Origin: Shewanella abyssi
GTDB taxonomy: Bacteria > Pseudomonadota > Gammaproteobacteria > Enterobacterales > Shewanellaceae
Reading direction: 5' to 3'
DNA length: 64,000 nucleotides
Assembly: GCF_023284025.1 (NCBI RefSeq)
Contig: NZ_JAKIKR010000002.1
Location: 113,195-177,194, forward strand
Each line of letters begins with the position of its first letter. Positions within the stretch are counted from its first letter, which is position 1. The position numbers and the translations under genes were made by a program. The notes under the pieces were generated by a model, which was not told the DNA's origin, did no database searches, and saw nothing but the letters and a program-made list of their open reading frames with translations. This document shows positions 18,223 to 29,298 of the stretch, piece after piece.

Positions 18223-18996
18223 TTATTCTGCTGCGATAGCATTGTTTTTATAGGCTTCACGATATTTATCGACCCACATTGAAGTGGCACCACAAATGGC
18301 CACAGGCATAACCACGAAATTGAGGATCGGGATCATTGAAAATAGCGTAACGGCAGCACCGAAGCTGAAGCTACTGCCTTTGGTTTGGTTAAGGGCAAAT
18401 TTCATCTCAGAAAAAGGCACCTTATGATTATCAAAAGGGTAGTCACAGTACTGAATTGCCATCATCCATGCACTAAAGAGAAACCATAAAATGGGCGCTA
18501 GCGTTTGGCCAACAAAAGGCAGTAAAAACAGCAGCAGAAAAACAATGGCTCTGGGGAGATAATATTTAAGTTTTATCCACTCTCGGCCGAAAATTCGTGG
18601 TAAATCTTTGATTAAATCCATTGCTCCACCGGTATTGAGGGGTTTACCCGTCAATAACTGTTCTACCTTTTCCGCAAGCAAACCGTTAAACGGCGCCGCA
18701 AGCCAGTTCATCACCGAGCTAAACACAAAGGACAACACCACCAATAATGACAACACGGCAAGTGGCCATAAAAGGAAGTTCAACCAACTTAGGTATTCAG
18801 GGAGTTGACCCGATAACCAAGTAAAAATTTGCTCTAATTGCCCGATGGCGAAATAGATCAAGCCTGCAAAGAGTACTAAGTTAATAAAAAGCGGAATAAA
18901 TACAAAACGTCTTAGTCCTGGTCGTTTAATTAAACTAAAGCCCTCTAAGAAGTAATTAACGCCGCTTTTTTTTGTTACTTGATTGGTTTTATTCAT
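18223..18996 (-). CDS. cysZ: Sulfate transporter CysZ
   Basis: 257 residues, matching CysZ length. Inner-membrane protein that brings sulfate into the cytoplasm for cysteine synthesis. It has the family start GVNYFLEGFSLIKRPGLRRF and four membrane segments (about 30-50, 70-95, 145-165, 200-225). The amphipathic pore region AAPFNGLLAEKVEQLLTG and the C-terminal GATSMWVDKYREAY are also typical. Functionally it pairs with cysK at 11835, though the two are not co-transcribed. It is divergent from smc across 194 bp. A fairly secure call from family-wide identity of these motifs. Confidence 0.9.
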   Translation of the reverse strand: MNKTNQVTKKSGVNYFLEGFSLIKRPGLRRFVFIPLFINLVLFAGLIYFAIGQLEQIFTWLSGQLPEYLSWLNFLLWPLAVLSLLVVLSFVFSSVMNWLAAPFNGLLAEKVEQLLTGKPLNTGGAMDLIKDLPRIFGREWIKLKYYLPRAIVFLLLFLLPFVGQTLAPILWFLFSAWMMAIQYCDYPFDNHKVPFSEMKFALNQTKGSSFSFGAAVTLFSMIPILNFVVMPVAICGATSMWVDKYREAYKNNAIAAE

Positions 18997-19190
18997 GGAA
19001 TTCTTTCATGGCTAAAATTACGCATTGGGTCGATTGTGTGTCAGTCGGCTGTTATCCGCAAGTGAAAAGCCGTTAATCACCAATAAAAAACGTTACAAAA
19101 TGCTGTTAGCTTTGGTAAAGTTAGCATCGGAATAAATCCATCAAATTTAGTCGCTAAATAACTTAGCGTGGAAGTGACCTTAACGGCATC

Positions 19191-22100
19191 ATGAGACTTA
19201 AACAGATAAAACTTGCCGGATTCAAGTCATTCGTCGATCCAACTAAAATCCCTTTACCCACCCCCTTGAGTGCCATTATTGGTCCAAATGGTTGTGGAAA
19301 ATCAAATATTATTGACGCGGTGCGCTGGGTACTGGGTGAAAGCTCAGCTAAACATCTACGTGGCGACTCGATGGCTGACGTTATTTTTAACGGCTCAACA
19401 GCAAGAAGACCAGTATCTGTCGCAGGCGTAGAGCTATTATTTGACAATCAAGACAATCGATTAGCAGGTCAATATGCCAGTTATCAAGAGATAGCGATAA
19501 AAAGGCAAGTGAGCCGAGATGGTGACTCTAGTTACTTTCTCAATAATCAAAAGTGTCGTCGTAAAGATATTACCGATCTCTTTATGGGGACAGGTCTGGG
19601 CCCTCGAAGTTATGCCATTATTGAGCAGGGCACTATCTCTCGTCTCATCGAATCAAAACCGCAGGAGCTTAGAGTATTTATCGAAGAAGCTGCGGGGATC
19701 TCTCGATATAAAGAGCGTCGACGTGAAACTGAAAACCGTATTAGGCACACGCGTGAAAACTTAGCACGCCTTGGCGATATTCGTGCAGAACTCGGTAAGC
19801 AATTAGAGAGGCTCGCTGAACAAGCTGAAACAGCCAAGCAATACCGAGCGCTAAAGCAATCAGAACGTCAGTGTGAGTCGGAGCTGGTGGTATCACGTTA
19901 CCATGAACTCAATCAGCAAACGGATGTTCTTAACCTTCAGATTGGTAAGTTAGAAGTGCAGCAAGCCAGTTTATTAGCAGAGAAACAGACGCTTGAACTG
20001 AGTTTGACGGAATTAAATTTAAAATTAAATGAATTAGACAGCCGCGAGCATGAACAAGTTGAAGCTTTTTACTTGTCCAAAACACATATTGCTAAACTTG
20101 AGCAATCACTGAAACATCGCCAGCAGCAAAATGATAGTTTAAATCAACGATTGCAAGAGATCACTGCGCAAATAGCGCTTCAGCAAACGGGTCTTAATGC
20201 CGATAGTCTTACGCAGATTAATCTGCAACAGCAGCAGCAACAATCTCTACCTGGAATGGAGAGCTTACAGCGGCAGGTGGCTAACGGATCCGCTCAATTT
20301 GCCACCGCGAGCCAACAGCATAATGACGTTTCTGAGCTGTTTCAGTTGCACAGCGGCGCAGAAGCTAAATCGCATCTAGCCGTCGAGATGAATCGAAGTA
20401 AACTCAATCACAGTTCAAATGAGCTTATTCAAAAGCAAAAGCTAGTCGCAAGGCTAACGGAAAAGGCGCAACAGCTGAGCGAACAGCTTGCTGGATTAAA
20501 GGCAAGTCCGTTAACGACTCAGTGCGATACGCTGATGCGCGAGACCGAAGGCGAACAAGAGATTTATGATGAGCTGAGTTTCAATATAGAGACTCGCCAA
20601 AGCGCAAGCGATGCTCTTAAAATTGAACTTGAAGCGATAAAAGTTAAGTTGGCTGATGAAAAGGGACGTTTATCGGTTATTTCGCAGTTATTGCCTAAGG
20701 AAAATGACAACGAGTACACTCCGCTATGGCAAGTGATAGAGGTGACGCCGGGGTGGGAAGCTGCTGCCGATTTGTTACTCTCTAATGTACTCAGCTCTCC
20801 AGTACTACTCGACCATGCCTCTGAGCTTAGCAATGGTTTTGAACCTAACCCTATGGTTAACCCTGTCATCAGCACGCCGGTAAACTTACAGCCTTGGTTA
20901 AGCCAAGTTAGCTGGCTAGAGACGAAAGATGAAGCGATACAGCAGCGTGTGAAGCTCGCTGACAATGAGATGTTCGCTACCGCCGATGGCTATCTTGTTG
21001 GCAGAGATTTTATCATTGAAAAAGCCGCTGATACTGGCTCGTTAGTGCAACTTAAAAATGAATACACTGCGCTGGTAGATGCCGTCACTGACACAGAGAC
21101 AAAACTAAGTTCGTTATCCGAAGCATTGTCTAAGCAGGCACAAGCGCTACAGCCTTTGGTGGCTTCTCAGCAGCAAAAATATCAACATATCCAAGCACAA
21201 AAAGTCACTTTAGCCGGTTTGCAGTCACAAGTTAAAGCGATGCAACACGCAATTAATGACACCAATGAGCGACATCAGCAGTTACTGCAAGAACTCTCAG
21301 ATACGCGTCTAGAGCTGGAGCAGTTATCAGCCCAAAAGTCGAAGTTACAAAACGACGCACAAGGGTTACAGCGTACTTTTGAGCAAGCCTTGCACAGTAA
21401 GCAAACAGCCGGATCAGACAAACTGGCGGCAGCGACTTTATTAAAAGAGCTGAAAGGATCACTTAACAGCGCTGAAATTGCGCTTAAAGCCCGACTTAAT
21501 AGTGAACAAGCCATTCAAACCCAAGTCGCTTTAATCGAGCAAAAGGTTAATCACCAAAAGCACCGACTTGAAGAGCTTGAGCACAATGAAAAGCAAGTTC
21601 TTGAGCAATTGAGCTTTAAAGAGAGCGGCAGTGTCAATAACAAGGCTCTACCAATGAAAACGCAGTTAGCGCAAGCATTGGAAGTTCAACAAGTTAAACA
21701 GCAAGCATTGAGTGATATAAGACAGCAACAGGCAGGACTTCAAGAACTGTGCGATAGTGCAGGAACAAATAAAAAACAACAGCTTGCGAAGATAGAAGAC
21801 TTGACTCAAAACATGAGCACGTTAAAGTTACGTCGTGAGGGGTTAAAAGGGCAGATCGATAGCCAATTTAGCTTGATAAGTGATCAAGGCATCGATATTG
21901 AGCAGGTACTATTAAAACTCGATGTTGAACGTAGCACCTTATGGCGTCAAAAAGAGTTGGAACGTTTACGAGCTCAAATAGCGCATTTAGGGGCGATAAA
22001 CCTCGCAGCCATTGAAGAGTTTGAACAACAAAATGAACGCAAAAGCTATTTAGATAGCCAAGATGAAGACCTGAACTCTGCATTGAGTAGTTTGGAAGAA

Positions 22101-22604
22101 GCTATTCGAAAAATTGATACCGAAACCAAAAGTCGATTTAAAGATACTTTTGATAAGGTTAATAAAGATTTAGGGATTTTGTTTCCGAAAGTATTTGGTG
22201 GGGGTAGCGCTTACTTAGCGTTAACAGATGACGACCTTTTGGAAACTGGGGTCACGATTATGGCGCGACCACCGGGTAAAAAGAATAGTACAATCCACCT
22301 TCTTTCGGGTGGAGAAAAAGCGTTAACCGCATTATCATTAGTTTTTGCTATTTTTAGACTCAATCCAGCCCCTTTTTGCATGTTGGACGAAGTTGATGCA
22401 CCTTTGGATGATGCCAATGTAGAACGATTCTGTCGTTTAGTAAAAGAGATGTCCCAAAGCGTACAATTTATATATATTAGTCATAACAAGATCACCATGG
22501 AATTGGCCGATCAACTTATCGGTGTGACTATGCATGAGCCCGGCGTTTCACGCATTGTGGCGGTAGATATCGATGAAGCGGTGGCGTTAGCCGACGCTGG
22601 ATGA
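19191..22604 (+). CDS. smc: Chromosome segregation ATPase SMC
   Basis: 1137 residues with the SMC layout. The N-terminal half-ATPase has Walker A GPNGCGKSN at about 32-40. Coiled coil 1 runs from about 165 to 480, a hinge-like globular part from about 500 to 640 (PLWQVIEVTPGWEAAADLLL), and coiled coil 2 to about 950. The C-terminal half-ATPase has signature LLSGGEKALTALSL and Walker B FCMLDEVDAPLDD. SMC dimers compact and segregate chromosomes with ScpA/ScpB. The smc-zipA-ligA order is typical of Shewanella and relatives; Escherichia coli has MukB instead. The ribosome-binding site before ATG 19191 is weak. Confidence 0.93.
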   Translation: MRLKQIKLAGFKSFVDPTKIPLPTPLSAIIGPNGCGKSNIIDAVRWVLGESSAKHLRGDSMADVIFNGSTARRPVSVAGVELLFDNQDNRLAGQYASYQEIAIKRQVSRDGDSSYFLNNQKCRRKDITDLFMGTGLGPRSYAIIEQGTISRLIESKPQELRVFIEEAAGISRYKERRRETENRIRHTRENLARLGDIRAELGKQLERLAEQAETAKQYRALKQSERQCESELVVSRYHELNQQTDVLNLQIGKLEVQQASLLAEKQTLELSLTELNLKLNELDSREHEQVEAFYLSKTHIAKLEQSLKHRQQQNDSLNQRLQEITAQIALQQTGLNADSLTQINLQQQQQQSLPGMESLQRQVANGSAQFATASQQHNDVSELFQLHSGAEAKSHLAVEMNRSKLNHSSNELIQKQKLVARLTEKAQQLSEQLAGLKASPLTTQCDTLMRETEGEQEIYDELSFNIETRQSASDALKIELEAIKVKLADEKGRLSVISQLLPKENDNEYTPLWQVIEVTPGWEAAADLLLSNVLSSPVLLDHASELSNGFEPNPMVNPVISTPVNLQPWLSQVSWLETKDEAIQQRVKLADNEMFATADGYLVGRDFIIEKAADTGSLVQLKNEYTALVDAVTDTETKLSSLSEALSKQAQALQPLVASQQQKYQHIQAQKVTLAGLQSQVKAMQHAINDTNERHQQLLQELSDTRLELEQLSAQKSKLQNDAQGLQRTFEQALHSKQTAGSDKLAAATLLKELKGSLNSAEIALKARLNSEQAIQTQVALIEQKVNHQKHRLEELEHNEKQVLEQLSFKESGSVNNKALPMKTQLAQALEVQQVKQQALSDIRQQQAGLQELCDSAGTNKKQQLAKIEDLTQNMSTLKLRREGLKGQIDSQFSLISDQGIDIEQVLLKLDVERSTLWRQKELERLRAQIAHLGAINLAAIEEFEQQNERKSYLDSQDEDLNSALSSLEEAIRKIDTETKSRFKDTFDKVNKDLGILFPKVFGGGSAYLALTDDDLLETGVTIMARPPGKKNSTIHLLSGGEKALTALSLVFAIFRLNPAPFCMLDEVDAPLDDANVERFCRLVKEMSQSVQFIYISHNKITMELADQLIGVTMHEPGVSRIVAVDIDEAVALADAG

Positions 22605-22627
22605 ACATAGGAATTACAGGGTAACCA

Positions 22628-23557
22628 ATGGAAAATTTGCAAGTGGTGTTGCTTCTTTTAGGTGCGATAGCAATTATTGCCGTACTCGTACATGGTTTTT
22701 GGTCCATACGAAAGCAACAACCTAAAGGGTTCAAACAAAGCCCGATGACAGATATCAATCGAGAACGTAGAGATGCTCACGGTTTCGATAATGATGGTAT
22801 CGGTGCAGTGAGAGTCGTGCAGGCTCGCGCTGATGGACCTGCAGATATAGCGCAGAGTATTGATCCATTAGTGGCAGAGGTTGCAGCAGCGACAAATGTC
22901 GAAACGGTATTTGAAGCAAATGCTGATGAAGCCTTTAGTTTAACTGAAGCGCCCACTCAAAAAGCCGTTCGTAGCGCCAAACATACTCGCGTTGAGCCTT
23001 CATTGTCAGTAGATACCCCTGATGTGGTTGTCGAAGCGTCGCCGATGCAGCCGTCATTATTTGCTGCTGAAGAAGCCGTTTTAAGCGATGATGCTGCCCA
23101 AGAAAGCGATGTCGCTGCAGAAGTAGAGCAGGAGCAACCTTTAGCTGAGCCACAAGATGTGTTGGTATTGCATGTGGTGGCTAAAGAAGGCGAAGCGCTT
23201 AATGGCGCAGAATTGTTACCTTGCTTACTGACATTGAACTTTAAATTTGGTGAGATGAATATATTCCATCGTCACGAAGATAATGCAGGAAAAGGGAAGG
23301 TACTGTTTTCAATGGCTAACATGGTTAAGCCTGGCGTATTTGACCCTGACAGCATGGAGCAGTTCTCCACACAAGGTGTGGTGTTGTTTATGACGCTACC
23401 TTGCTACGGTGAAGCGATGAGAAACTTTTCGATTATGCTTAACTCTGCGCATCAAATTGCTGATGATCTCAACGGTGTCGTACTTGATGGTGGCCGCGAT
23501 GAGTGGCTCGATAGTACTAAACAAAATTATATTCAACGAATTAAAGCCCAGGGTTAA
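22628..23557 (+). CDS. zipA: Cell division protein ZipA
   Basis: 309 residues. It has an N-terminal membrane anchor (about 4-24, [20 protein letters not shown]), a short basic patch (KQQPKGFK), then a long acidic, Ala/Glu/Val-rich linker to about 170. The C-terminal FtsZ-binding domain follows, with [19 protein letters not shown] and [20 protein letters not shown]. ZipA tethers FtsZ to the inner membrane at the division site in gammaproteobacteria. It starts 23 bases after smc and precedes ligA by 73 bases, the order seen in E. coli for zipA-ligA. A GC-rich hairpin separates it from ligA. Confidence 0.93.
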   Translation: MENLQVVLLLLGAIAIIAVLVHGFWSIRKQQPKGFKQSPMTDINRERRDAHGFDNDGIGAVRVVQARADGPADIAQSIDPLVAEVAAATNVETVFEANADEAFSLTEAPTQKAVRSAKHTRVEPSLSVDTPDVVVEASPMQPSLFAAEEAVLSDDAAQESDVAAEVEQEQPLAEPQDVLVLHVVAKEGEALNGAELLPCLLTLNFKFGEMNIFHRHEDNAGKGKVLFSMANMVKPGVFDPDSMEQFSTQGVVLFMTLPCYGEAMRNFSIMLNSAHQIADDLNGVVLDGGRDEWLDSTKQNYIQRIKAQG

Positions 23558-23590
23558 CTCAGAACAGCTTATTTGTTAAACCGGTTTTTA

Positions 23591-25637
<2,047 letters not shown>

Positions 25638-25654
25638 CAACAGTCATGGTAAGT

Positions 25655-25684
25655 AAAAGCTCCTTTTTAAGGAGCTTTTTTGTT
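25655..25684 (+). terminator. Strong intrinsic terminator after ligA
   Basis: AAAAGCTCCTT / AAGGAGCTTTT (25655-25665 with 25669-25679), an 11-bp perfect stem with a TTT loop, runs into a T-rich tract (TTTTTTGTTT). Confidence 0.9.
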
Positions 25685-25795
25685 TCCTGCTCATTGAAAT
25701 CTCTAACTCTGACACCATATCTAGTCTACTAATGGTGATTTTCCAAGGTGATTACTTTTAGGCGCTACCACCGATTTTAACTCAAAGGAGATGAT

Positions 25796-26263
25796 TTGAA
25801 TTTCAGCAATATTACCTGGCTTGACGATAAAGGCCATATCAAACCTCCGCTGATGCTTTACCTGATCTTGGTGTTTCTGGCGCGTGGTTGGTGCATATTT
25901 GTGGCGTCTTTAACCCAAGCAAGTGATAGGGCTGGTCTGGTTACGCTGGTTTACCCGCAAAAGTCCGACTTTTTAATGGCATTAATGGCTGGGGCTGGAG
26001 CCTTAGTCATCTACGCGGCCATTATAGCGGAAAGAAAACGTCAACCTCAGTGGGTACAGCCGCTATTTCCTTATGTGAAGTGGTTGTTATTGGCGCTATT
26101 GTGTATCGATGCAAGTTTACTGATCCAGCGCATACTGCATGCACACTATGTTTATAGCTGGAGTGTCGGCTTAGACTCGCTATTTCTGTTTTGGAGCACG
26201 CTATATATATTCAACTCGAAGCGGTTGATGCATTATTTTTCTGATTGGAAAGCACATGTTTAG
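25796..26263 (+). CDS. DUF2919 inner-membrane protein (YfeZ-like)
   Basis: 155 residues, four membrane segments. The start is TTG 25796 with AAAGGAG five bases upstream; the nearby ATG 25791 is closed by TGA after one codon. Family marks are the N-terminal DDKGHIKPPLMLYLILVFLA and RGWCIFVASL, and the C-terminal region SVGLDSLFLFWSTLYIF. The family is widespread in gammaproteobacteria and has no known function. It stands alone, downstream of the ligA terminator. The rare start codon suggests low expression, which is inference. Confidence 0.75.
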   Translation: MNFSNITWLDDKGHIKPPLMLYLILVFLARGWCIFVASLTQASDRAGLVTLVYPQKSDFLMALMAGAGALVIYAAIIAERKRQPQWVQPLFPYVKWLLLALLCIDASLLIQRILHAHYVYSWSVGLDSLFLFWSTLYIFNSKRLMHYFSDWKAHV

Positions 26264-26404
26264 CTATTTTACCCGCTAATATTCTGTTATCGGTGCCATT
26301 TTAACGGCCATAATCTCGTATGATATAACTGCACTTGGTAGGTATGCCGAGTGGTGTCAGTTCCAATGGAGCGGAATTAATAGCAAGCGAATGAAATAAT
26401 AGAT

Positions 26405-26434
26405 AAAAAAAAGGCGCTGTATAATTACAGCGCC
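26405..26434 (-). terminator. Strong minus-strand intrinsic terminator
   Basis: GGCGCTGTA / TACAGCGCC (26413-26421 with 26426-26434), a nine-bp perfect stem with a four-base loop. On the minus strand it is followed by eight consecutive T (plus-strand A-run 26405-26412). On the plus strand it has no T-run, so it does not serve the upstream DUF2919 gene. Confidence 0.85.
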
Positions 26435-26602
26435 AAAAGAATCTGCAATATCGACAGCATTCGATATGATGATCCGGGGATGTTAACAAAAAACCTTTTG
26501 CAGTTAAGTAATAAGTAAAACTTGATGACTACTCGCCTGCATAAAGGACAATTGACAGTTAGCCTTTGAAAGTAATAGTCGGGGCTACCAACTTCAAAGA
26601 AC
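26405..26602 (-). ncRNA. Candidate small RNA, unnamed
   Basis: The strong minus-strand terminator at 26405-26434 has no gene in front of it. Reading back along that strand, a possible promoter has a -35-like TTGTAT (26631-26636), a 16-base spacer and a -10-like TAAACT (26609-26614), placing a start near 26602 and a transcript of about 198 nt. Its 5' part can fold: CTTTGAAGT with ACTTTCAAAG, one bulge, the loop exposing GTAGCCCCGAC. A 72-codon frame on the same strand runs through the terminator hairpin and has no ribosome-binding site, so coding is unlikely. No known sRNA family was recognised. Expression is unproven. Confidence 0.45.
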
Positions 26603-26980
26603 AGCGTTAGTTTACCATAATGCATGATGTATACAATATTCATTATGGCATTTATTCTAGATATGAGAAATTATTACGCTATAAGTTATAACTGAAGTGA
26701 TTTGAGGGGCAATCGCTAGCATTCATTTCTACGGAAATAGCCAAATCATCGACAATCTTGTATTCCCTTGTAAATGAACTGCTGTTTATTATTCACAGCT
26801 GTCATAAAATTGACTTCTAACTGTTATTATGACGGGAAAGCTATTATTATCGGGTATAGCAAGATCGATATCCCAATACTTTCGCGGCAATTTAATCACG
26901 ACTAAAGTCGTTGGTTATAACCCTCTATTCAGAGTGAGACGCTTTATTGAGCGAGTGCATTTTCACTGGAGCAATCAGTA
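26603..26980. other. Intergenic region upstream of the HD-GYP gene
   Basis: AT-rich spacer with no convincing coding frame or repeat. Apart from the minus-strand promoter-like elements at 26609-26636, it presumably carries the promoter of the HD-GYP gene, but no clear sigma-70 pair or operator stood out. Confidence 0.4.
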
Positions 26981-28174
26981 ATGTCCAAGGACGTTAAATT
27001 ACCTTTGTCACAATTAAGTGTTGGATTAACCATCAAATTACCGCTGTTATGGACTAATCATCCGTTTGTGTTTAATCAATTCGTGATTGAAACCGTAGCG
27101 CAGATAGAGTTGATTAAAAGCTTAAACATCTCTTATGTGTATTTGATCGCTGGCAAAGCACTAGACACTATGATTGCTGCACAACCAGCAGTCGCTGCAG
27201 TAGAGAAGTCCGCAGAAGAGTATGCCAAAGAGCGGCTTTTAGCTCTGCGAAAATCATTAAGAGCCAGCCAACAACGATTTCAAAAGTGCGGTGTTGAATG
27301 TCGCACAGCATTTTCAAAAATAGGTGCTGAACCTGAAGGGGCCTACCGTTCAGCGGCGACGCTAGTCGAAATTCTTATGGATCATCTTAAAGAAACGCCA
27401 ACACCACACCTTGCGTTAGTCAGTAGTGGTGAAGAGAGTGCGATTACCGAGCATGGCGTATCTGTTGCGGTATTATCGATGATGTTGGGAAGCTTGCTAG
27501 AGTGCACTGATTCCCAATTACGCGATATGGGCATGGGGGCATTGTTTCATGACATTGGTAAGCGGAAAGTGCCTGATGTGATCCGGCGGAAAAAGTCGAA
27601 TTTGTCTGATCATGAAGTTAACTTCTTAAAGATGCACCCAAAGTTTGGTTATGACATGATGACTAGGCAGAATCTATTTCCTGAAGCGGTGCTCGATATC
27701 GTTTTACATCATCATGAATGGGCTGATGGCAGCGGCTATCCTCATGGACTGAAAGGCGCATCTATCGCATTCACAACGCAGATTGTTGCGCTTGCCAATG
27801 ATTTTGAGCTGTTGCTAAAAGGGGCTGGGCAGCGTTCTCCTCAAGTTGCTTTAGGTTACCTCTTTAAAAATAGAGCGGGTAAACATGAACCGAGGTTGAT
27901 TTCAGCGCTGGTTAAAGTGCTTGGGATCTATCCTCCTGGTACGCTGGTGTTGCTATCAAATTCTCAAGTGGCGAAAGTGCTGGTAACAACATCCATAGTG
28001 AAGCAACCCCACGTGCTAGCATGTGATGAAAGCGGTGACAATTCGTCGGTACGTTATTTAATTAACGAAGATGTGTCGATTGAGAAAGTAATAAAAATTG
28101 ATGACTTAAGTAAAATGGCATTAAAGATATTAGATCCCAGTGCTGACATTAGTTTTTATTTCAGCTCTGTGTGA
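26981..28174 (+). CDS. HD-GYP domain cyclic-di-GMP phosphodiesterase with DUF3391 N-terminus
   Basis: 397 residues. A DUF3391 domain (about 5-130) opens with LPLSQLSVGLTIKLPLLWTN. The HD-GYP domain (about 145-320) has ALFHDIGKRKVP with the His190-Asp191 metal pair, LKMHPKFGYDMM, and HHHEWADGSGYPHGLKGASI carrying the GYP motif. Metal ligands appear intact, so hydrolysis of c-di-GMP is expected. The usual Arg/Lys after the HHE motif is replaced by Trp (HHEW), which could alter substrate handling. It is a single gene and functionally opposite to the GGDEF protein at 14365. Confidence 0.88.
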   Translation: MSKDVKLPLSQLSVGLTIKLPLLWTNHPFVFNQFVIETVAQIELIKSLNISYVYLIAGKALDTMIAAQPAVAAVEKSAEEYAKERLLALRKSLRASQQRFQKCGVECRTAFSKIGAEPEGAYRSAATLVEILMDHLKETPTPHLALVSSGEESAITEHGVSVAVLSMMLGSLLECTDSQLRDMGMGALFHDIGKRKVPDVIRRKKSNLSDHEVNFLKMHPKFGYDMMTRQNLFPEAVLDIVLHHHEWADGSGYPHGLKGASIAFTTQIVALANDFELLLKGAGQRSPQVALGYLFKNRAGKHEPRLISALVKVLGIYPPGTLVLLSNSQVAKVLVTTSIVKQPHVLACDESGDNSSVRYLINEDVSIEKVIKIDDLSKMALKILDPSADISFYFSSV

Positions 28175-28178
28175 ATTT

Positions 28179-28440
28179 ATACCCATCCTACTTGGAGATG
28201 CTCGTTTCAGAGGCGTTGTGCCAGTTCAATTCTAGGCACGTTAACGTAGAAATGGTTATTCCCTTTTAAGTTAGCGCAACAACGAAGTGGGCTTGCACAG
28301 CGCCTTCTACGATGGGTTTTAATGGGCTTTACTCTGTGTTATCGATTTTACTAAGGGAATGACCATTAGTGGCAATCAATGCCTTGATTAAAGCCCATTA
28401 AACTCCCACTGAATCCTGCATCTTCAGCTAGGATGGGTAT
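28179..28440. repeat. MITE-like repeat with terminal and internal inverted repeats
   Basis: A 262-bp non-coding element bounded by ATACCCATCCTA (28179-28190) and its inverse TAGGATGGGTAT (28429-28440). The inverted similarity extends imperfectly inward (TTGGAGATGC versus GCATCTTCAGC). A second internal pair, TTTTAATGGGCTTTA (28317-28331) and TTAAAGCCCATTAAA (28388-28402), adds a long hairpin. This is the layout of a miniature inverted-repeat element with no transposase. Target duplication could not be settled because the flanks are AT-rich. It fills nearly all the gap between the HD-GYP gene and the next gene. Confidence 0.75.
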
Positions 28441-28461
28441 TATTAAAAATAAAGGATAGAG

Positions 28462-29283
28462 ATGATAAAGTCAGTCTGTATTGTAGGTTGTGGTTGGTTT
28501 GGCCTGCCGTTAGCACAAGCAATGGTAACGCAAGGAATAACGGTAAACGGTAGTAAGCGCAGCACTGAAAAGGCCGCTTCGCTTACTGAGTATGGTATTA
28601 ACGGCTTTACATTGGACCTATCGTTTGACGAGCAGATAGAAGAAAACCAACTCGCCATAGAAGCAGCACTCAATACTGATTGTCTAGTGGTTAATATCCC
28701 ACCGGGTTTAAGAAAAGATCCACAGGGTTATTTAGTAAAGCTGGCAAGATTAACCCGCTTGATCCGCGATATCAGCTATCAGAGGATCATCTTTATCAGT
28801 ACCACTGGGGTTTATCCTTCAGTTGAAAAACTAATGACAGAGAAAGATGCAGTCGCTCATTCAGAGGTTAGCGACAAACTGTTACAAGCGGAGGCGATGT
28901 TTGCCGGGCTAACCAATAGCTGTATTGCTCGCTTTGCTGGTTTAGTGGGACCGAAGCGTCACCCTGGGCGTTTTCTTGCAGGAAAAATCGACATGTCTCA
29001 GCCAGAAGCTGCTGTTAACATTGTCCATTTAAATGATTGCATACTTGCCGTCTCTGAATTGATTTTTGAACCAAGCGCAGCAGGGATTTATAATGTTTGC
29101 GCGCCTAAGCATCCCTCGCGTCAGGCTTTTTATCAACAAGCGAGTTTAAATTTGGGCTTAGTGGCACCACAATTCACTCAAGAGAAGAGTGGCGGCAAGA
29201 TCATTAGTAGTGATAGATTAACCAAAGAGTTAAATTTTGAATATCAGTTCAGTGATCCAATGGATATGCTGGTCGCCTGTTAA
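28462..29283 (+). CDS. NAD(P)-binding epimerase-like protein (YeeZ type)
   Basis: 273 residues. It has a Rossmann start SVCIVGCGWFGLPLAQAMV with a G-x-G-x-x-G loop, the family's WFG/PLA variation, and NGSKRSTEK where NADP-preferring members have a basic pair. A later TTGVYPS and HLNDCILAV resemble extended short-chain dehydrogenase members without the full Y-x-x-x-K site, so the catalytic activity is uncertain. YeeZ of E. coli is a structural homologue with no proven reaction. The gene begins 21 bases after the MITE and precedes the DsbA-like gene by 15 bases, so the two are probably co-transcribed. Confidence 0.75.
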   Translation: MIKSVCIVGCGWFGLPLAQAMVTQGITVNGSKRSTEKAASLTEYGINGFTLDLSFDEQIEENQLAIEAALNTDCLVVNIPPGLRKDPQGYLVKLARLTRLIRDISYQRIIFISTTGVYPSVEKLMTEKDAVAHSEVSDKLLQAEAMFAGLTNSCIARFAGLVGPKRHPGRFLAGKIDMSQPEAAVNIVHLNDCILAVSELIFEPSAAGIYNVCAPKHPSRQAFYQQASLNLGLVAPQFTQEKSGGKIISSDRLTKELNFEYQFSDPMDMLVAC

Positions 29284-29298
29284 GTATTAAGGAGTGTT

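Noticed and set aside
26320..26400. Possible tRNA-like sequence (GGTAGGTATGCCGAGTGG)
   Set aside because: It contains a GCCGAGTGG-like D-arm string, but no matching acceptor stem, anticodon arm or T-loop GTTCGAAT could be folded.
26425..26643. 72-codon minus-strand frame between the DUF2919 and HD-GYP genes
   Set aside because: It runs through the strong terminator hairpin, has no ribosome-binding site, and its protein shows no domain or sensible composition. A small RNA is the better reading.
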